From positions 12,965 through 76,964 of the forward strand of contig JACPQZ010000038.1 in NCBI GenBank assembly GCA_016190205.1: a stretch of DNA of 64,000 nucleotides, written 5' to 3'. Under the pieces are notes generated by a model. That model was given only the letters and a program-made list of their open reading frames with translations, had not been told where the DNA came from and did no database searches. Position numbers and translations under genes: made by a program. Below are positions 33,479-40,929 of the stretch, in pieces (the first letter of the stretch is position 1; each line of letters starts with the position of its first letter). This DNA comes from Candidatus Omnitrophota bacterium. GTDB lineage: Bacteria > Omnitrophota > JACPQZ01.

Positions 33479-34188
33479 TGCATCATCTCCTGACAATAAC
33501 TGAAGGCCTTCCCGGCTAAGAAACCGATCCCAGCCGAGCCCACGGCCACCGCAAAGAACTGTAAGCCCGATAGGAAAGCGGGGCGCCTGGCTACAAGCCC
33601 CTTCCAATAGCCCACCCCGAAAAGCACGAGGGAGGAGAGGAGGCAGGAGGAAGGAAGCGCGCCCCCTCCTTCCATGAAGAGATACGGAAGAAGCGGGATG
33701 CCTCCCCCGATTACAAATGACATATACATGACTGCGGCCGCCTTGATAGGATCCCGGATCTCGGCCGTGCCCAACCCCAGCACCTTCTCCTGAAAAGTGC
33801 GCAGGAACACCCGCTTTTCGTGCGCGAGGAGTTTGACCAGACGATAGGCCGCCTCTCTGGAAAGCCCCTCTCCGGCCAAGGCCTCCAAAAGGCCCTCCCT
33901 GGCCTCGTGAGGTTCCTCAACCGCGAAGGCCTCCTGGTCTTTAAGCTCCTTGTCGAAAATCTCCTTTTCGGCATGCGTAGACAGATAAGAGCCCGTGGCC
34001 ATGGAGAGCGCTCCCGTCACGACCGCAGCAAGCCCAGTCAAAATCACCGCCGGCCGGCTCCCGGTCGCCGACTGAATGCCGGTCAAGAGTCCCACCGTGC
34101 TGATGAGACCATCCTGGATCCCGAACACGAACTCGCGTATCCGCCCGAGCGACGCTACCCGGGCCTTTTTCTTGTCAAGTGCTTCCAT
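33475..34188 (-). CDS. VIT1/CCC1-family membrane transporter
   Basis: 237 residues with the family N-terminus (REFVFGIQDGLISTVGLLTGI), the SMATGSYLSTHAEKE segment, a central cytosolic helical region rich in Glu/His that in relatives binds metal, and three C-terminal membrane helices. Family members move Fe2+ or Mn2+. It lies between the peroxiredoxin gene (5-base gap) and a response regulator, so a link between metal handling and peroxide defence is plausible. Confidence 0.85.
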   Translation of the reverse strand: MEALDKKKARVASLGRIREFVFGIQDGLISTVGLLTGIQSATGSRPAVILTGLAAVVTGALSMATGSYLSTHAEKEIFDKELKDQEAFAVEEPHEAREGLLEALAGEGLSREAAYRLVKLLAHEKRVFLRTFQEKVLGLGTAEIRDPIKAAAVMYMSFVIGGGIPLLPYLFMEGGGALPSSCLLSSLVLFGVGYWKGLVARRPAFLSGLQFFAVAVGSAGIGFLAGKAFSYCQEMMQ

Positions 34189-34193
34189 GGGCT

Positions 34194-34721
34194 CTAGTAT
34201 TTAAACTCCGGGTCTCCCGTTTCCTCACCGGGTCTCCAGTCAGCCGGGCAGAGCCTTTGGGTCTTAAGGGCCTTCAAGACGCGCAGGGTTTCCTCCACGC
34301 TGCGGCCCACGTTCATATGGCTCATCACAGAATAGGCAACGGTCCCCGCGGGGTCTATGACAAAGGTGGCGCGCAGGGGAAGATTTGACGCCGCATCCAA
34401 AACGCCGTAGCTTTTTGCAAGCGCGCGGTCAGGGTCGCTTAAGAGCAGGTATGAGATGCCGCCCAGCTCCTCCGCCCAGGCGGCATGGGTTTCGAGGGAA
34501 TCGGCGCTCGCGCCCAAAAGGACTGCCCCCTCATTCCGGAAGGCCGCCGCCGCCTTTTCAAAGCCGATGACCTCGGTCGGGCAGATGAAAGTGAAATCCT
34601 TCGGATAAAAAAACAGAACCGCCCATTTCCCCTTCAGTTGACTTAAAGAGACGCGTATTTTGTTCCGTTTCTCGATCGCGCCGAGAGAAAAGGGCGGGGC
34701 AGGCTGGTTGACTGACAGCAT
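34194..34721 (-). CDS. 2-Cys peroxiredoxin (AhpC/Prx1 type)
   Basis: 175 residues. The peroxidatic Cys (C47) is in FTFICPTE and a resolving Cys is near the C-terminus (LCPADWRPGE), so this is a typical 2-Cys peroxidase that reduces H2O2 and organic peroxides. ATG at 34721; an in-frame start at 34736 adds five residues. It heads a three-gene unit with the CCC1 transporter and a response regulator, divergent from alternative oxidase. A reductant partner gene is not nearby. Confidence 0.92.
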   Translation of the reverse strand: MLSVNQPAPPFSLGAIEKRNKIRVSLSQLKGKWAVLFFYPKDFTFICPTEVIGFEKAAAAFRNEGAVLLGASADSLETHAAWAEELGGISYLLLSDPDRALAKSYGVLDAASNLPLRATFVIDPAGTVAYSVMSHMNVGRSVEETLRVLKALKTQRLCPADWRPGEETGDPEFKY

Positions 34722-34775
34722 GTGCCAATTGTACACGTAAACCCGCTTGGGCTTCCATGATAAAATAGACTTGCC

Positions 34776-35450
34776 ATGAACCCTGACGAGACTGAACCCC
34801 TCACCGGCAGCGGGGACCTAAAGCGCGAGGCGGAAAAAACCCTGGGCTCGGCCCGGCGCCGCTATGGGCTCCTCGCCCGGATGCTCTTTGTGACCCTGGA
34901 CCTCGTCTACGGCCGCAAGAGGACGCTCTCGAAATTTAAAGTCCTCGAGGTCATCGCCAGGGTCCCCTACCAGGCCTGGGAGCACGTGGCCTACATCGCC
35001 GTGACCCACACCTACCGCTGGCCGGATTTCGCCCGCCGGATCTTTGACTTTGTCAAAGAATCCCGGGCCCAGCAGGACAATGAGCAGTGGCACCTCCTCA
35101 TCCTGGAAGAGCTCGTGCAGAAGAAAGGAATCCGGGAGGGCTTCTTCCGGCACCGGCTCTTGCCACAGTTCATCGCGTTTTTCTTTTACCACACGAGCTG
35201 GCTCCTGTACGTCATCAGGCCCGCCTTAAGCTACTCTTTGAATGCGGACTTCGAAGACCACGCCGAGCACGAATACATGGAGTTTGCGAAAGAGAACCCC
35301 AGTTTTGAGCACGAACCTTTCGACAGTACATTCAGGGAAAACTACGCCCGGCTCTCGAACCTGGCGGATTTATTCAGGCGGATAGGGCTGGATGAGCGGA
35401 TGCATAAGGAGGAAAGCTTAAATCGCATTGAAAAGGCGCGGTTCTCGTAG
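34776..35450 (+). CDS. Alternative oxidase (diiron ubiquinol oxidase, AOX/PTOX-like)
   Basis: 224 residues. All six diiron ligands of the family can be placed: E58 (LEVIARVP), E103 and H106 (NEQWH), E160 (DFEDHAEHEY), and E207 and H210 (DERMH), in a four-helix pattern with a membrane-facing hydrophobic stretch (QFIAFFFYHTSWLLYVI). The enzyme reduces O2 with quinol without pumping protons. A TAAAAT box ends only 9 bases before the ATG and there is no ribosome binding site, so the message may be leaderless. It is divergent from a peroxiredoxin, fitting oxygen or redox protection. Bacterial AOX is uncommon. Confidence 0.82.
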   Translation: MNPDETEPLTGSGDLKREAEKTLGSARRRYGLLARMLFVTLDLVYGRKRTLSKFKVLEVIARVPYQAWEHVAYIAVTHTYRWPDFARRIFDFVKESRAQQDNEQWHLLILEELVQKKGIREGFFRHRLLPQFIAFFFYHTSWLLYVIRPALSYSLNADFEDHAEHEYMEFAKENPSFEHEPFDSTFRENYARLSNLADLFRRIGLDERMHKEESLNRIEKARFS

Positions 35451-35460
35451 CTCGTTCTCA

Positions 35461-36486
35461 ATGAAAGCCACCAGTCGGATTTACCGGCTTGCGGCGGCCG
35501 TTCTAAGTGCATTCGTCATCGCTTCACAAATTGAGGGACCGCTGGCGTCCCCGGTTGAGGAGAAAGGAAACGACATGGAGATGTACAAAGTAATCCCCGA
35601 TTCGGCTTCTATCATTCTGCGCGCGACGCACATCCTCTTGGTGCGTGTTGAGGAAGTTAAGAAGGGGCCTCCCGCCCGCGAAGCTGACGCAGGTCTTGTG
35701 ACGGAAAGGTTGCGCCTAAAGCTCGCGCTGGAAGAAACGCTTAAAGGAAGGACGACAGAACCCGGCGGAACTGTGTTGGATGTCGAGGTGCTTCAGCACA
35801 GTTTGCCCACAGGCCGGATCGCCGCGCTTCCAGGGGTGTGGTCGGGGTGGGACGTTAAGCCCGGCACCCGGCTCATCGCCTTTTGTGTGGGTGCGGAGCT
35901 ATCGGCCGCCAAGCTACTCGCCGATCCCAATATCCAGAAGCTAAAGGGCGCCCAGGAAAGTCTCACCGGGGTGCGCCTTGCCCTTGGCGCCGAGGGCAAG
36001 AATTTAAGTCCAAACGCCCTTCTCGACGCCGCAGCCTCCGAATCCGCAGAGCTCGATGAACTCTTCGCCGACTACTTCTGGTGCCGTTTGGAAGCGCCGG
36101 CCCTCAAGGATTTCAAAACATTCGATGCCGTGGCGAATCTCATCGAGCGCCCTGACCTTTCCCCATCCTTCTGCGCCATGTTGCTCGATTCCGTCAACGC
36201 CTCGCTCGCCGCCTCGGACACGGTACCGGCGGGCCATGTCCACCGCCTGGCCGTTCTTTTCTTCCGCCTGTGCGCGCTTAAAACAGCTCGCGAAGTCCAC
36301 GACGACATCGTGGGCACTTACCTACCGGCCCTCCTTCACCTGGAAGACCCCGACGAAACCCCGTTAAAGCCATCCGAAGTTTTTAAGGACTACCCCACTG
36401 ACCGCCCGCGCGCCCTGAAGGCCCTGGCGGGCTACCGGGGCGATCAGGCCGACTATGCCGCACAGATAATTGATTGGCTGCGTTGA
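35461..36486 (+). CDS. Exported protein of unknown function
   Basis: 341 residues from the ATG at 35461 (an in-frame ATG at 35428 lies inside the previous gene). There is a signal peptide or anchor (IYRLAAAVLSAFVIASQIEGPLAS) and a mixed alpha/beta body. An early segment (ATHILLVRVEEVKK...LEETLKG) resembles secreted proteins that start with a small beta domain, and the C-terminal half is helical. I recognise no catalytic motif. It follows the alternative oxidase gene by 10 bases in the same orientation, so the two are probably cotranscribed. No clear ribosome binding site. Confidence 0.72.
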   Translation: MKATSRIYRLAAAVLSAFVIASQIEGPLASPVEEKGNDMEMYKVIPDSASIILRATHILLVRVEEVKKGPPAREADAGLVTERLRLKLALEETLKGRTTEPGGTVLDVEVLQHSLPTGRIAALPGVWSGWDVKPGTRLIAFCVGAELSAAKLLADPNIQKLKGAQESLTGVRLALGAEGKNLSPNALLDAAASESAELDELFADYFWCRLEAPALKDFKTFDAVANLIERPDLSPSFCAMLLDSVNASLAASDTVPAGHVHRLAVLFFRLCALKTAREVHDDIVGTYLPALLHLEDPDETPLKPSEVFKDYPTDRPRALKALAGYRGDQADYAAQIIDWLR

Positions 36487-36550
36487 AGATAAGTACGTGC
36501 GCCCAGCCCTTCGACTTCGCTCGGGACGGGCGCCAACTCCTATAAGAACT

Positions 36551-36624
36551 TGCGCCCAGCAAGATTCGAACTTGCGGCCTTCTGATTCGTAGTCAGACGC
36601 TCTATCCAACTGAGCTATGGGCGC
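36551..36624 (-). tRNA. tRNA-Arg (anticodon ACG)
   Basis: A full cloverleaf on the minus strand: acceptor GCGCCCA paired with TGGGCGC, D-arm AGCTCAGTTGGATAGAGC, anticodon loop CTACGAA, and T-arm GTTCGAATC. Discriminator A; CCA is not encoded. The 10 bases of its 3' end recur at 36498-36507, within the 64-base stretch between the preceding gene and the tRNA. Confidence 0.96.
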
Positions 36625-36650
36625 GGAAGGACGCTTGAGTATAGCAAATT

Positions 36651-37322
36651 TCAATGAGTAGTTATAGATCTGCTTGCCAGATAGTTTAGGAATGATTCAA
36701 AGCCCCTCTTCTCATAATGCGCTCTGATTTCCTTCTCTAAAAGGCCCCCCAATGCAGCTTGGTAATCCCTCTTGGTGAATTGGTGAATGTGTGATATGAG
36801 GGCCTTCCTATCTTGATTCGACACCTCCGGCTTAATCCCTTTCTTAATAAGAAACTCGAGATCAAAATAGTCCCTCAGCTCGCTCCTTGTAAGAGCCGCC
36901 TCTACCTTTCGTCTGGCCATTTCTTCCAAGGATAAGGTTTTAACAAGGACTTGACGTGACCCGTATTTTGAAAAAGCGATTCTTTCTTCAATGCCCTGCT
37001 TGGCCATCTCCTTTCTGATTTCGATCTTCATCCTTCTATGATACATGCCGGACCTGAACTCAAACAGCAGGGTAAATCGCTTGCTCTTGTGATCTGTCAT
37101 TTCGTAGCGATTCGACAAAATGCGCAGCATTTTCTTGAAAAAGATGCCATACTCGAGCCTCTTTACAAACCAAAAATCTAAATCAACGGAATATCGAGGC
37201 AGCTCATGGCAGAGACGCAGCATCGTCCCGCCTCCAAAGACAAGAGGTTTTAACGCCCCTTCGCTATGCAGGGCTTCCAAAACCTCCATCTCGAACAATT
37301 CGTGCCGGCTCAAATCTGCCAT
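36651..37322 (-). CDS. abiEii: AbiEii-type nucleotidyltransferase toxin
   Basis: 223 residues of the AbiEii/DUF1814 family of type IV toxins: nucleotidyltransferase core with GGGTMLRL and the acidic pair in YSVDLDFW, a later Lys-rich EMARRKVEAAL motif and RDYFDLEFLI. The family blocks growth by modifying tRNA 3' ends (established for MenT/AbiEii relatives). It overlaps the antitoxin gene by 13 bases. AT-richer than the flanks and placed next to tRNA-Arg, so probably acquired. All visible active-site residues are kept although the antitoxin is interrupted. Confidence 0.86.
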   Translation of the reverse strand: MADLSRHELFEMEVLEALHSEGALKPLVFGGGTMLRLCHELPRYSVDLDFWFVKRLEYGIFFKKMLRILSNRYEMTDHKSKRFTLLFEFRSGMYHRRMKIEIRKEMAKQGIEERIAFSKYGSRQVLVKTLSLEEMARRKVEAALTRSELRDYFDLEFLIKKGIKPEVSNQDRKALISHIHQFTKRDYQAALGGLLEKEIRAHYEKRGFESFLNYLASRSITTH

Positions 37323-37894
37323 AGGGTTTTTAAGATCCTTCTCGTCGGCTCGGGAAAGCGTTTAGAAAAATCCTTGAGCAGCTTCACATCAAATTTCGCC
37401 TTATCTACGCTGCTGACATCCAGGCGGTACCTCCCGAGCGTCATGATATATAAGGCATCCAAAAGCGCCTTCTCCGGCCTCGCAATAAAATAGTTATTCC
37501 TCTTTACAAACCCGAAGTACAATTCCTTTGCCACCTTCGTGTACTCAAATTGCCGCGCAACGGTCACTACCTTTTTGGTTCTCTTGACAGCTATAGACTC
37601 GACAAAGTCTTGTTGAACCTGTGTCGTTGCTTCATAAAAAGCAAGGGCAGTGGTAAGAGATATGTACGAGGGGACCTGAAGTCTGTTCGCCAGCATGAAC
37701 AGCTCATCATCCCTAGCGCGTTCCCACCGTCCGCTTAGGACATAGACGTCTCTCATCGGCCGTATGAGCAGACCCTGCCGGACGTACCGCGAGCAGCTCA
37801 CCTTGGCCGAGGCCGCCTAAACCTCCAGGGCCCTCGCTGCGTCACGCACCGAGAAGTAAAAGGACTTTATGGCACTTAGCCGAGTTATTTTCAT
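37310..37894 (-). pseudogene. abiEi: AbiEi-type antitoxin with an in-frame amber codon
   Basis: From an ATG at 37894 the frame reads MKITRLSAIKSFYFSVRDAA then RALEV, a TAG at 37817-37819, then AASAKVSCSRYVRQGLLIR and on to a stop at 37310. Both sides belong to the same winged-helix DNA-binding domain of AbiEi antitoxins, so the amber codon splits the HTH. Downstream, an intact 163-residue remainder could start at a GTG (37801) but would lack the first helix. TAG is an ordinary stop elsewhere here (yidD, yidC, parA), so recoding is unlikely. Promoter and palindromic operator upstream are intact. Repressor function is probably lost or reduced; toxin neutralisation might survive. Confidence 0.8.
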
Positions 37895-37904
37895 AGGTAC
37901 AAAT

Positions 37905-37955
37905 AGTTAACACTTTTGTTAACTAATTATACTTAAAACCTTAAGGGGGGGTCAA
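37905..37955 (-). promoter_or_regulatory. Promoter and palindromic operator of the abiE locus
   Basis: On the minus strand TTGACC (37955-37950) and TATAAT (37931-37926) are 18 bases apart. The inverted repeat AGTTAAC-N6-GTTAACT (37905-37924) covers the expected transcription start near 37919, the right place for autorepression by AbiEi. Between here and the next gene at 38236 the sequence is AT-rich and has no other clear feature except leader sequence. Confidence 0.7.
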
Positions 37956-38235
37956 GGGGACGCGTTAACTTATGGGGGTGAAAATTTTGCGTTGTTATAA
38001 CCCTTATTCTTCCACGTGGTTAAATTTTTTGTATATTCTATGTACATTTTCGTTTCCACGCTTTTTGTGTTATCCTTTGTGCATCCTGATTCTCATTCGA
38101 TACTTAAGAGCCAAGTTTTAAGCGCGCTTTTCAAGGCTTAACATTCCGTGTTAGGTTGCTCGAGCTCGCTCGGTGCGTTGCAAGACGGCTTAGGATTGAG
38201 GGTTTTTTATTCCTATAAGGAAGGGGGTGAAAGTT

Positions 38236-38379
38236 ATGTTACCTAAGAAGAAGGGGACGGGTAAGAAAGGGGAGAAAAAAGAGGCCCAGGAAAAGCCGAA
38301 GGAAGAGACTCGCTCGGAAGGCTGCTCTTCCTGGGACTGGGATAAAAAGTCGGAGGGAAAGAGCGGGGGCTGCCACTAA
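38236..38379 (+). CDS. 47-residue Lys/Glu-rich small protein
   Basis: ATG at 38236 with AAGGAAGGGGG about eight bases before it, stop TAA at 38377. The product begins MLPKKKGTGKKGEKKEAQ and ends SGGCH. The first 30 residues are nearly all Lys, Glu, Gly, Pro and Gln and should be disordered; the last third has GCSSWDWDKK and GGCH, giving two Cys, a terminal His and two Trp. It is followed by a terminator 22 bases on and sits alone between minus-strand genes, so it is likely a strongly expressed single-gene unit. I know no family for it. The terminal Cys/His might bind metal or form a disulfide. Confidence 0.7.
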   Translation: MLPKKKGTGKKGEKKEAQEKPKEETRSEGCSSWDWDKKSEGKSGGCH

Positions 38380-38400
38380 AATTTGTATTAACATAACAAA

Positions 38401-38436
38401 ACGGGATGCTTGAATTCAGGCGTCCCGTTTTTATTT
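38401..38436 (+). terminator. Intrinsic terminator, probably bidirectional
   Basis: ACGGGA pairs with TCCCGT (38401-38428, with an inner GC pair) followed by TTTTTATTTT on the plus strand; the minus strand also gives a short T-run. It ends the small-protein gene and may also end the membrane-protein gene that stops at 38443. Confidence 0.75.
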
Positions 38437-38442
38437 TGAGGC

Positions 38443-38754
38443 CTATTTTTCATTTAGCGTAACGTCTATTCCCCCGAACAAAGACGCGAAGATATTATAG
38501 ATGAGGGCCGAGAGGGCGGAGCCCAACCCGAGAATAAGCCCATACATGACGCCCGTAATGCCCCCCAGAAAGATGACCCGCGTGGCCTTTGCCGCCCCGG
38601 CAATGAATGGCAGATTGGCCAGCACGGCGGGGACCTCCAGCCTATTCGCCGACGCGAGGAAAATCCCGCCAATGACACCGAGTAAAATCCCTGTCCCTCC
38701 GTAAAAGCGAAACACAGAAATAGGATGAACGGTTTTCACTTCGACTTTTCTCAT
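38443..38754 (-). CDS. Small inner-membrane protein, DUF3566-like
   Basis: 103 residues: a short polar N-terminus (MRKVEVKTVHPISVFRFYGG) leading into two hydrophobic helices (TGILLGVIGGIFLAS; GVMYGLILGLGSALSALIYNIFASLFGG). The start-then-helix pattern resembles small DUF3566-type membrane proteins; no functional residue is obvious. GGAGACC precedes the ATG at 38754. Neighbours give no clear role. Confidence 0.7.
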   Translation of the reverse strand: MRKVEVKTVHPISVFRFYGGTGILLGVIGGIFLASANRLEVPAVLANLPFIAGAAKATRVIFLGGITGVMYGLILGLGSALSALIYNIFASLFGGIDVTLNEK

Positions 38755-38808
38755 GATCGGTCTCCACAGTTTGCGTATAGCATATCGCTTCTGCCGGTTA
38801 GCGTAAAC

Positions 38809-39249
38809 TCATTCCTCATACGGAAGAATCTTGACGACGCGTTGCTCCTGCCGTCCGCTCCTAAGAAACAGGGTTTCGTCAAAAGTGGCTGCTCCGTCTT
38901 GAATCTTAAGCAGCTTTAAGATGCTCCATTGGCGCGTCGTTCCCACATTACAGCTCTCCCCGGGCCTTAGCCAAATTTCATCCGGCTGACGGCCCTTCGG
39001 AAACTCCTTCAGCTCCCCGCCCGCTGTGAAATAATGCCCCTCATCTGTAACCCCACCCTCGGGCGATCTGGAATCCAACACGTAATCGCTGGACTTTAAA
39101 TAAACCTTGTCGGGACCAACAATCTGCACCTTTTTAATTTCGAATAACCTTCCCTTGTTCGTCATCACCTGGTTATCCTCTCCTCGCAAAGGGCTTGAAA
39201 ACGCGAAGCAGAACGCAAGTACGAGTACGCCCATCATGCCGCGGTTCAT
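38809..39249 (-). CDS. Exported protein of unknown function
   Basis: 146 residues from the ATG at 39249 (GGTGG upstream); the longer frame to 39420 runs into repeat sequence and is not credible. Signal peptide MMGVLVLAFCFAFSSPLRG, then a beta-rich periplasmic domain (GRLFEIKKVQIVGPDKVYLKS; QWSILKLLKIQDGAATFDE). No recognisable motif. It is 54 bases upstream of the small membrane protein gene and in the same direction. Confidence 0.7.
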   Translation of the reverse strand: MNRGMMGVLVLAFCFAFSSPLRGEDNQVMTNKGRLFEIKKVQIVGPDKVYLKSSDYVLDSRSPEGGVTDEGHYFTAGGELKEFPKGRQPDEIWLRPGESCNVGTTRQWSILKLLKIQDGAATFDETLFLRSGRQEQRVVKILPYEE

Positions 39250-39287
39250 GTTCGAGTCACCACCCTGCTTTATATAAAAATAACTTC

Positions 39288-39460
39288 GGAGAGGGGGAGA
39301 TTCGGCGGTTTGGGCTCGCGATGTTGAATGCTCCTTTATAGCGCGTTTCCTATCGCTCGCCCAAACTCGGCCCCTCGCCGCGCCAAGGATGGTGGCGCTC
39401 CCTATCCGGTCGCGCCACATTATGTTGGGGGGCGCGGCTCACTTTCGAATCCCCCCCTCT
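39288..39460. repeat. tRNA-Ser-derived inverted-end repeat element, copy 1
   Basis: The left end (39288-39305) is GGAGAGGGGGAGATTCGG, the 3' part of the neighbouring tRNA-Ser. The right end (to 39460) is the same T-arm in reverse, TTCGAATCCCCCCCTCT. The interior has imperfect palindromes. It is followed by an 18-base spacer and then a true tRNA-Ser. It is clearly homologous to copy 2, though diverged inside. Confidence 0.7.
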
Positions 39461-39488
39461 AAGAGCGAAAATAAATCCGGAGAGGGGG
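39437..39488. repeat. 52-bp exact direct repeat, copy 1
   Basis: These 52 bases recur without mismatch at 39998-40049. The block covers the right end of the repeat element, the spacer AAGAGCGAAAATAAATCC, and the first 10 bases of the tRNA-Ser on its 3' side. Confidence 0.85.
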
Positions 39489-39565
39489 AGATTCGAACTC
39501 CCGAGGCCCAAAAAGGACCTAACGGTTTTCGAGACCGCCGCATTCGTCCGCTCTGCCACCTCTCC
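39478..39565 (-). tRNA. tRNA-Ser (anticodon CGA)
   Basis: Minus-strand cloverleaf with acceptor GGAGAGG/CCTCTCC, long type II variable arm, anticodon loop TCTCGAAAA (CGA) and T-arm GTTCGAATC. Discriminator G, as needed by seryl-tRNA synthetase. About 88 bases. Confidence 0.95.
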
Positions 39566-39843
39566 CTGATCCACCTTGTCGGTTATCGGCGTTCGGCGAT
39601 CGGTTATCGCAAGCGGCTTTAAGTTTGCGATCACCGATAACCGATTCACGATCACCGAATCAATTGCTCGCCCAAACTCGGCCACCTGCCGCTCGAACCC
39701 TTTTTCAGGAAAAGTTTTTTGAGCAATAGAACAATAGAGCAATAGAGCATTCGACTGCAATTGAGCTTTTAATCTATTGTTCTATTTTCTATTGCTCAAT
39801 TGCTCTGCCAATTTTGCCCCAGTCTAACTCAGGCAAAAATGGC
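39566..39843. repeat. Intergenic stretch with two large palindromes
   Basis: No gene is seen. ATCGGTTATCG (39599-39609) pairs with CGATAACCGAT (39635-39645). GAGCAATAGAACAATAGA (39721-39738) pairs with an interrupted complement at 39773-39797. CTCGCCCAAACTCGGCC at about 39667 repeats a block found at about 39356 inside repeat copy 1. Confidence 0.65.
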
Positions 39844-40021
39844 GGAGAGGGGGGGATTCGGCGCCCTTCGCTCGCCGAGGTTGACAGCTCGGCTTCTAAC
39901 TTGTTTTTGAGCCGGCTCGCTGCGGGTCGGCCACTCGCGCCGGCCGTGGAAGGCGGTGCTTCCTATTCGGTCGCACCGCATATTTTGGGGGGCCGGCGCT
40001 CACTTTCGAATCCCCCCCTCT
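39844..40021. repeat. tRNA-Ser-derived inverted-end repeat element, copy 2
   Basis: Left end GGAGAGGGGGGGATTCGG (39844-39861), right end TTCGAATCCCCCCCTCT (to 40021), interior homologous to copy 1 (shared CCTAT-CGGTCGC and TTTTGGGGGG-like blocks). Again followed by the 18-base spacer and a real tRNA-Ser. Confidence 0.7.
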
Positions 40022-40038
40022 AAGAGCGAAAATAAATC

Positions 40039-40128
40039 CGGAGAGGGGGGGATTCGAACCCCCGTGGGAGGTGTTAGCCCCCCGGCGGTTTAGCAAACCG
40101 CTGCCGTAAGCCGCTTGGCTACCTCTCC
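40039..40128 (-). tRNA. tRNA-Ser (anticodon GCT)
   Basis: Minus-strand type II tRNA of about 90 bases: acceptor GGAGAGG/CCTCTCC, anticodon loop TTGCTAA (GCT), long G/C-rich variable arm, T-arm GTTCGAATC and discriminator G. Confidence 0.95.
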
Positions 40129-40170
40129 ATGATGAAAATCTAAGAAAGAACGATGCTATACGCTAACAAA

Positions 40171-40257
40171 CGGAGGAGGTAGGATTCGAACCCACGGTGC
40201 CCCGAAGGGCACAACGGTTTTCAAGACCGCCGCATTCGTCCGCTCTGCCACTCCTCC
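40171..40257 (-). tRNA. tRNA-Ser (anticodon TGA)
   Basis: Minus-strand type II tRNA of 87 bases: acceptor GGAGGAG/CTCCTCC, anticodon loop CTTGAAA (TGA), variable arm with a CCCTTCGGGG hairpin, discriminator G. Its 5' end (40257) directly follows the stop codon of the M50-like peptidase gene, with no spacer. Confidence 0.95.
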
Positions 40258-40929
40258 CTAGAAAAAAAGCTGTTTAAAGATCGACTGGTAGGCCTGACGT
40301 ATCCTAAGTGCGGACTCCCAAACGTACGCTTTAAACTCAAGCTGCGGCACGGCAACTGACAGCACGCCTGCCAACATCACGATGTTCACCAGGGCAATCA
40401 CGACCAAGGAAAAGAGCTGTCCTGTGCGAATGATATCGGGCTGGTCCATGCGGATGAATTTGACCGTCATCACGAGATGCATGGCCCACGTAAACCCAAT
40501 GGCCGCAAGAAATGGTTTAACAAAATAGGCCGCATGACCCGTCATGCGCAGCACAAGAAACGCGACCATAAAGATGAGGGTATAAAACGGCACAAGATAC
40601 GGCCCCAAGGAGATCAGGAAATTGGACTTGGAGAGGGTAGTCGTCCCCCCGGCGGCCGAGATCTCCACGCGGGACACCTTCGCTCGGAAGAGAAGCCCGA
40701 AAAAGGCGTGGGTAAGCTCGTGCCCCAGAACGTAAAACCACGTGGGCTCCCAAACGAGTGTATGCAAGACAAAATAGCAAAACACCCCTCCGGCAAAATA
40801 GGCCCCGCCCCCGCTAAAAAACGGAGCCGACTCTACGCTCCTCCACAGGACCGCCCCCGCCACATAAGCGGCCGGGACAAAAAGGACTCCGATCAAAAAC
40901 TTGCTGCCCTTTTCCAGAATGGCGATCAT
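40258..40929 (-). CDS. M50-like membrane metallopeptidase
   Basis: 223 residues with about six membrane helices and the zinc motif HELTH in YVLGHELTHAFFGLLF, placed in the second or third helix as in intramembrane site-2-type or related membrane peptidases. A second conserved feature, SLGPYLVPFYTL, resembles the NPDG-region helix but lacks that exact motif, so activity is uncertain. The ATG at 40929 overlaps the serS stop (ATGA). It is followed immediately by tRNA-Ser. Confidence 0.72.
   Translation of the reverse strand: MIAILEKGSKFLIGVLFVPAAYVAGAVLWRSVESAPFFSGGGAYFAGGVFCYFVLHTLVWEPTWFYVLGHELTHAFFGLLFRAKVSRVEISAAGGTTTLSKSNFLISLGPYLVPFYTLIFMVAFLVLRMTGHAAYFVKPFLAAIGFTWAMHLVMTVKFIRMDQPDIIRTGQLFSLVVIALVNIVMLAGVLSVAVPQLEFKAYVWESALRIRQAYQSIFKQLFF

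Noticed and set aside
24591-34732. TGTGCCAATTGT present at 24591-24602 and 34721-34732
   Set aside because: A 12-mer shared by two places in 64 kb is expected by chance, and it is not a full palindrome or linked to related genes.
37817-37819. TAG as a recoded sense codon in abiEi
   Set aside because: TAG ends yidD, yidC, parA and the M50-like gene normally, and no pyrrolysine system or suppressor tRNA is visible.
39350-39760. 136-residue minus-strand frame with VAERTNAAVSKTV
   Set aside because: It is the translation of tRNA-Ser(CGA) and the neighbouring repeat element, a well-known false ORF type.
39896-40096. 66-residue minus-strand frame similar to the previous one
   Set aside because: Derived from repeat copy 2 and tRNA-Ser(GCT); similarity is explained by the nucleotide repeat.
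39478-40257. Repeats around tRNA-Ser genes as a CRISPR array
   Set aside because: Only two copies about 560 bases apart, containing tRNA sequence, and no cas gene.
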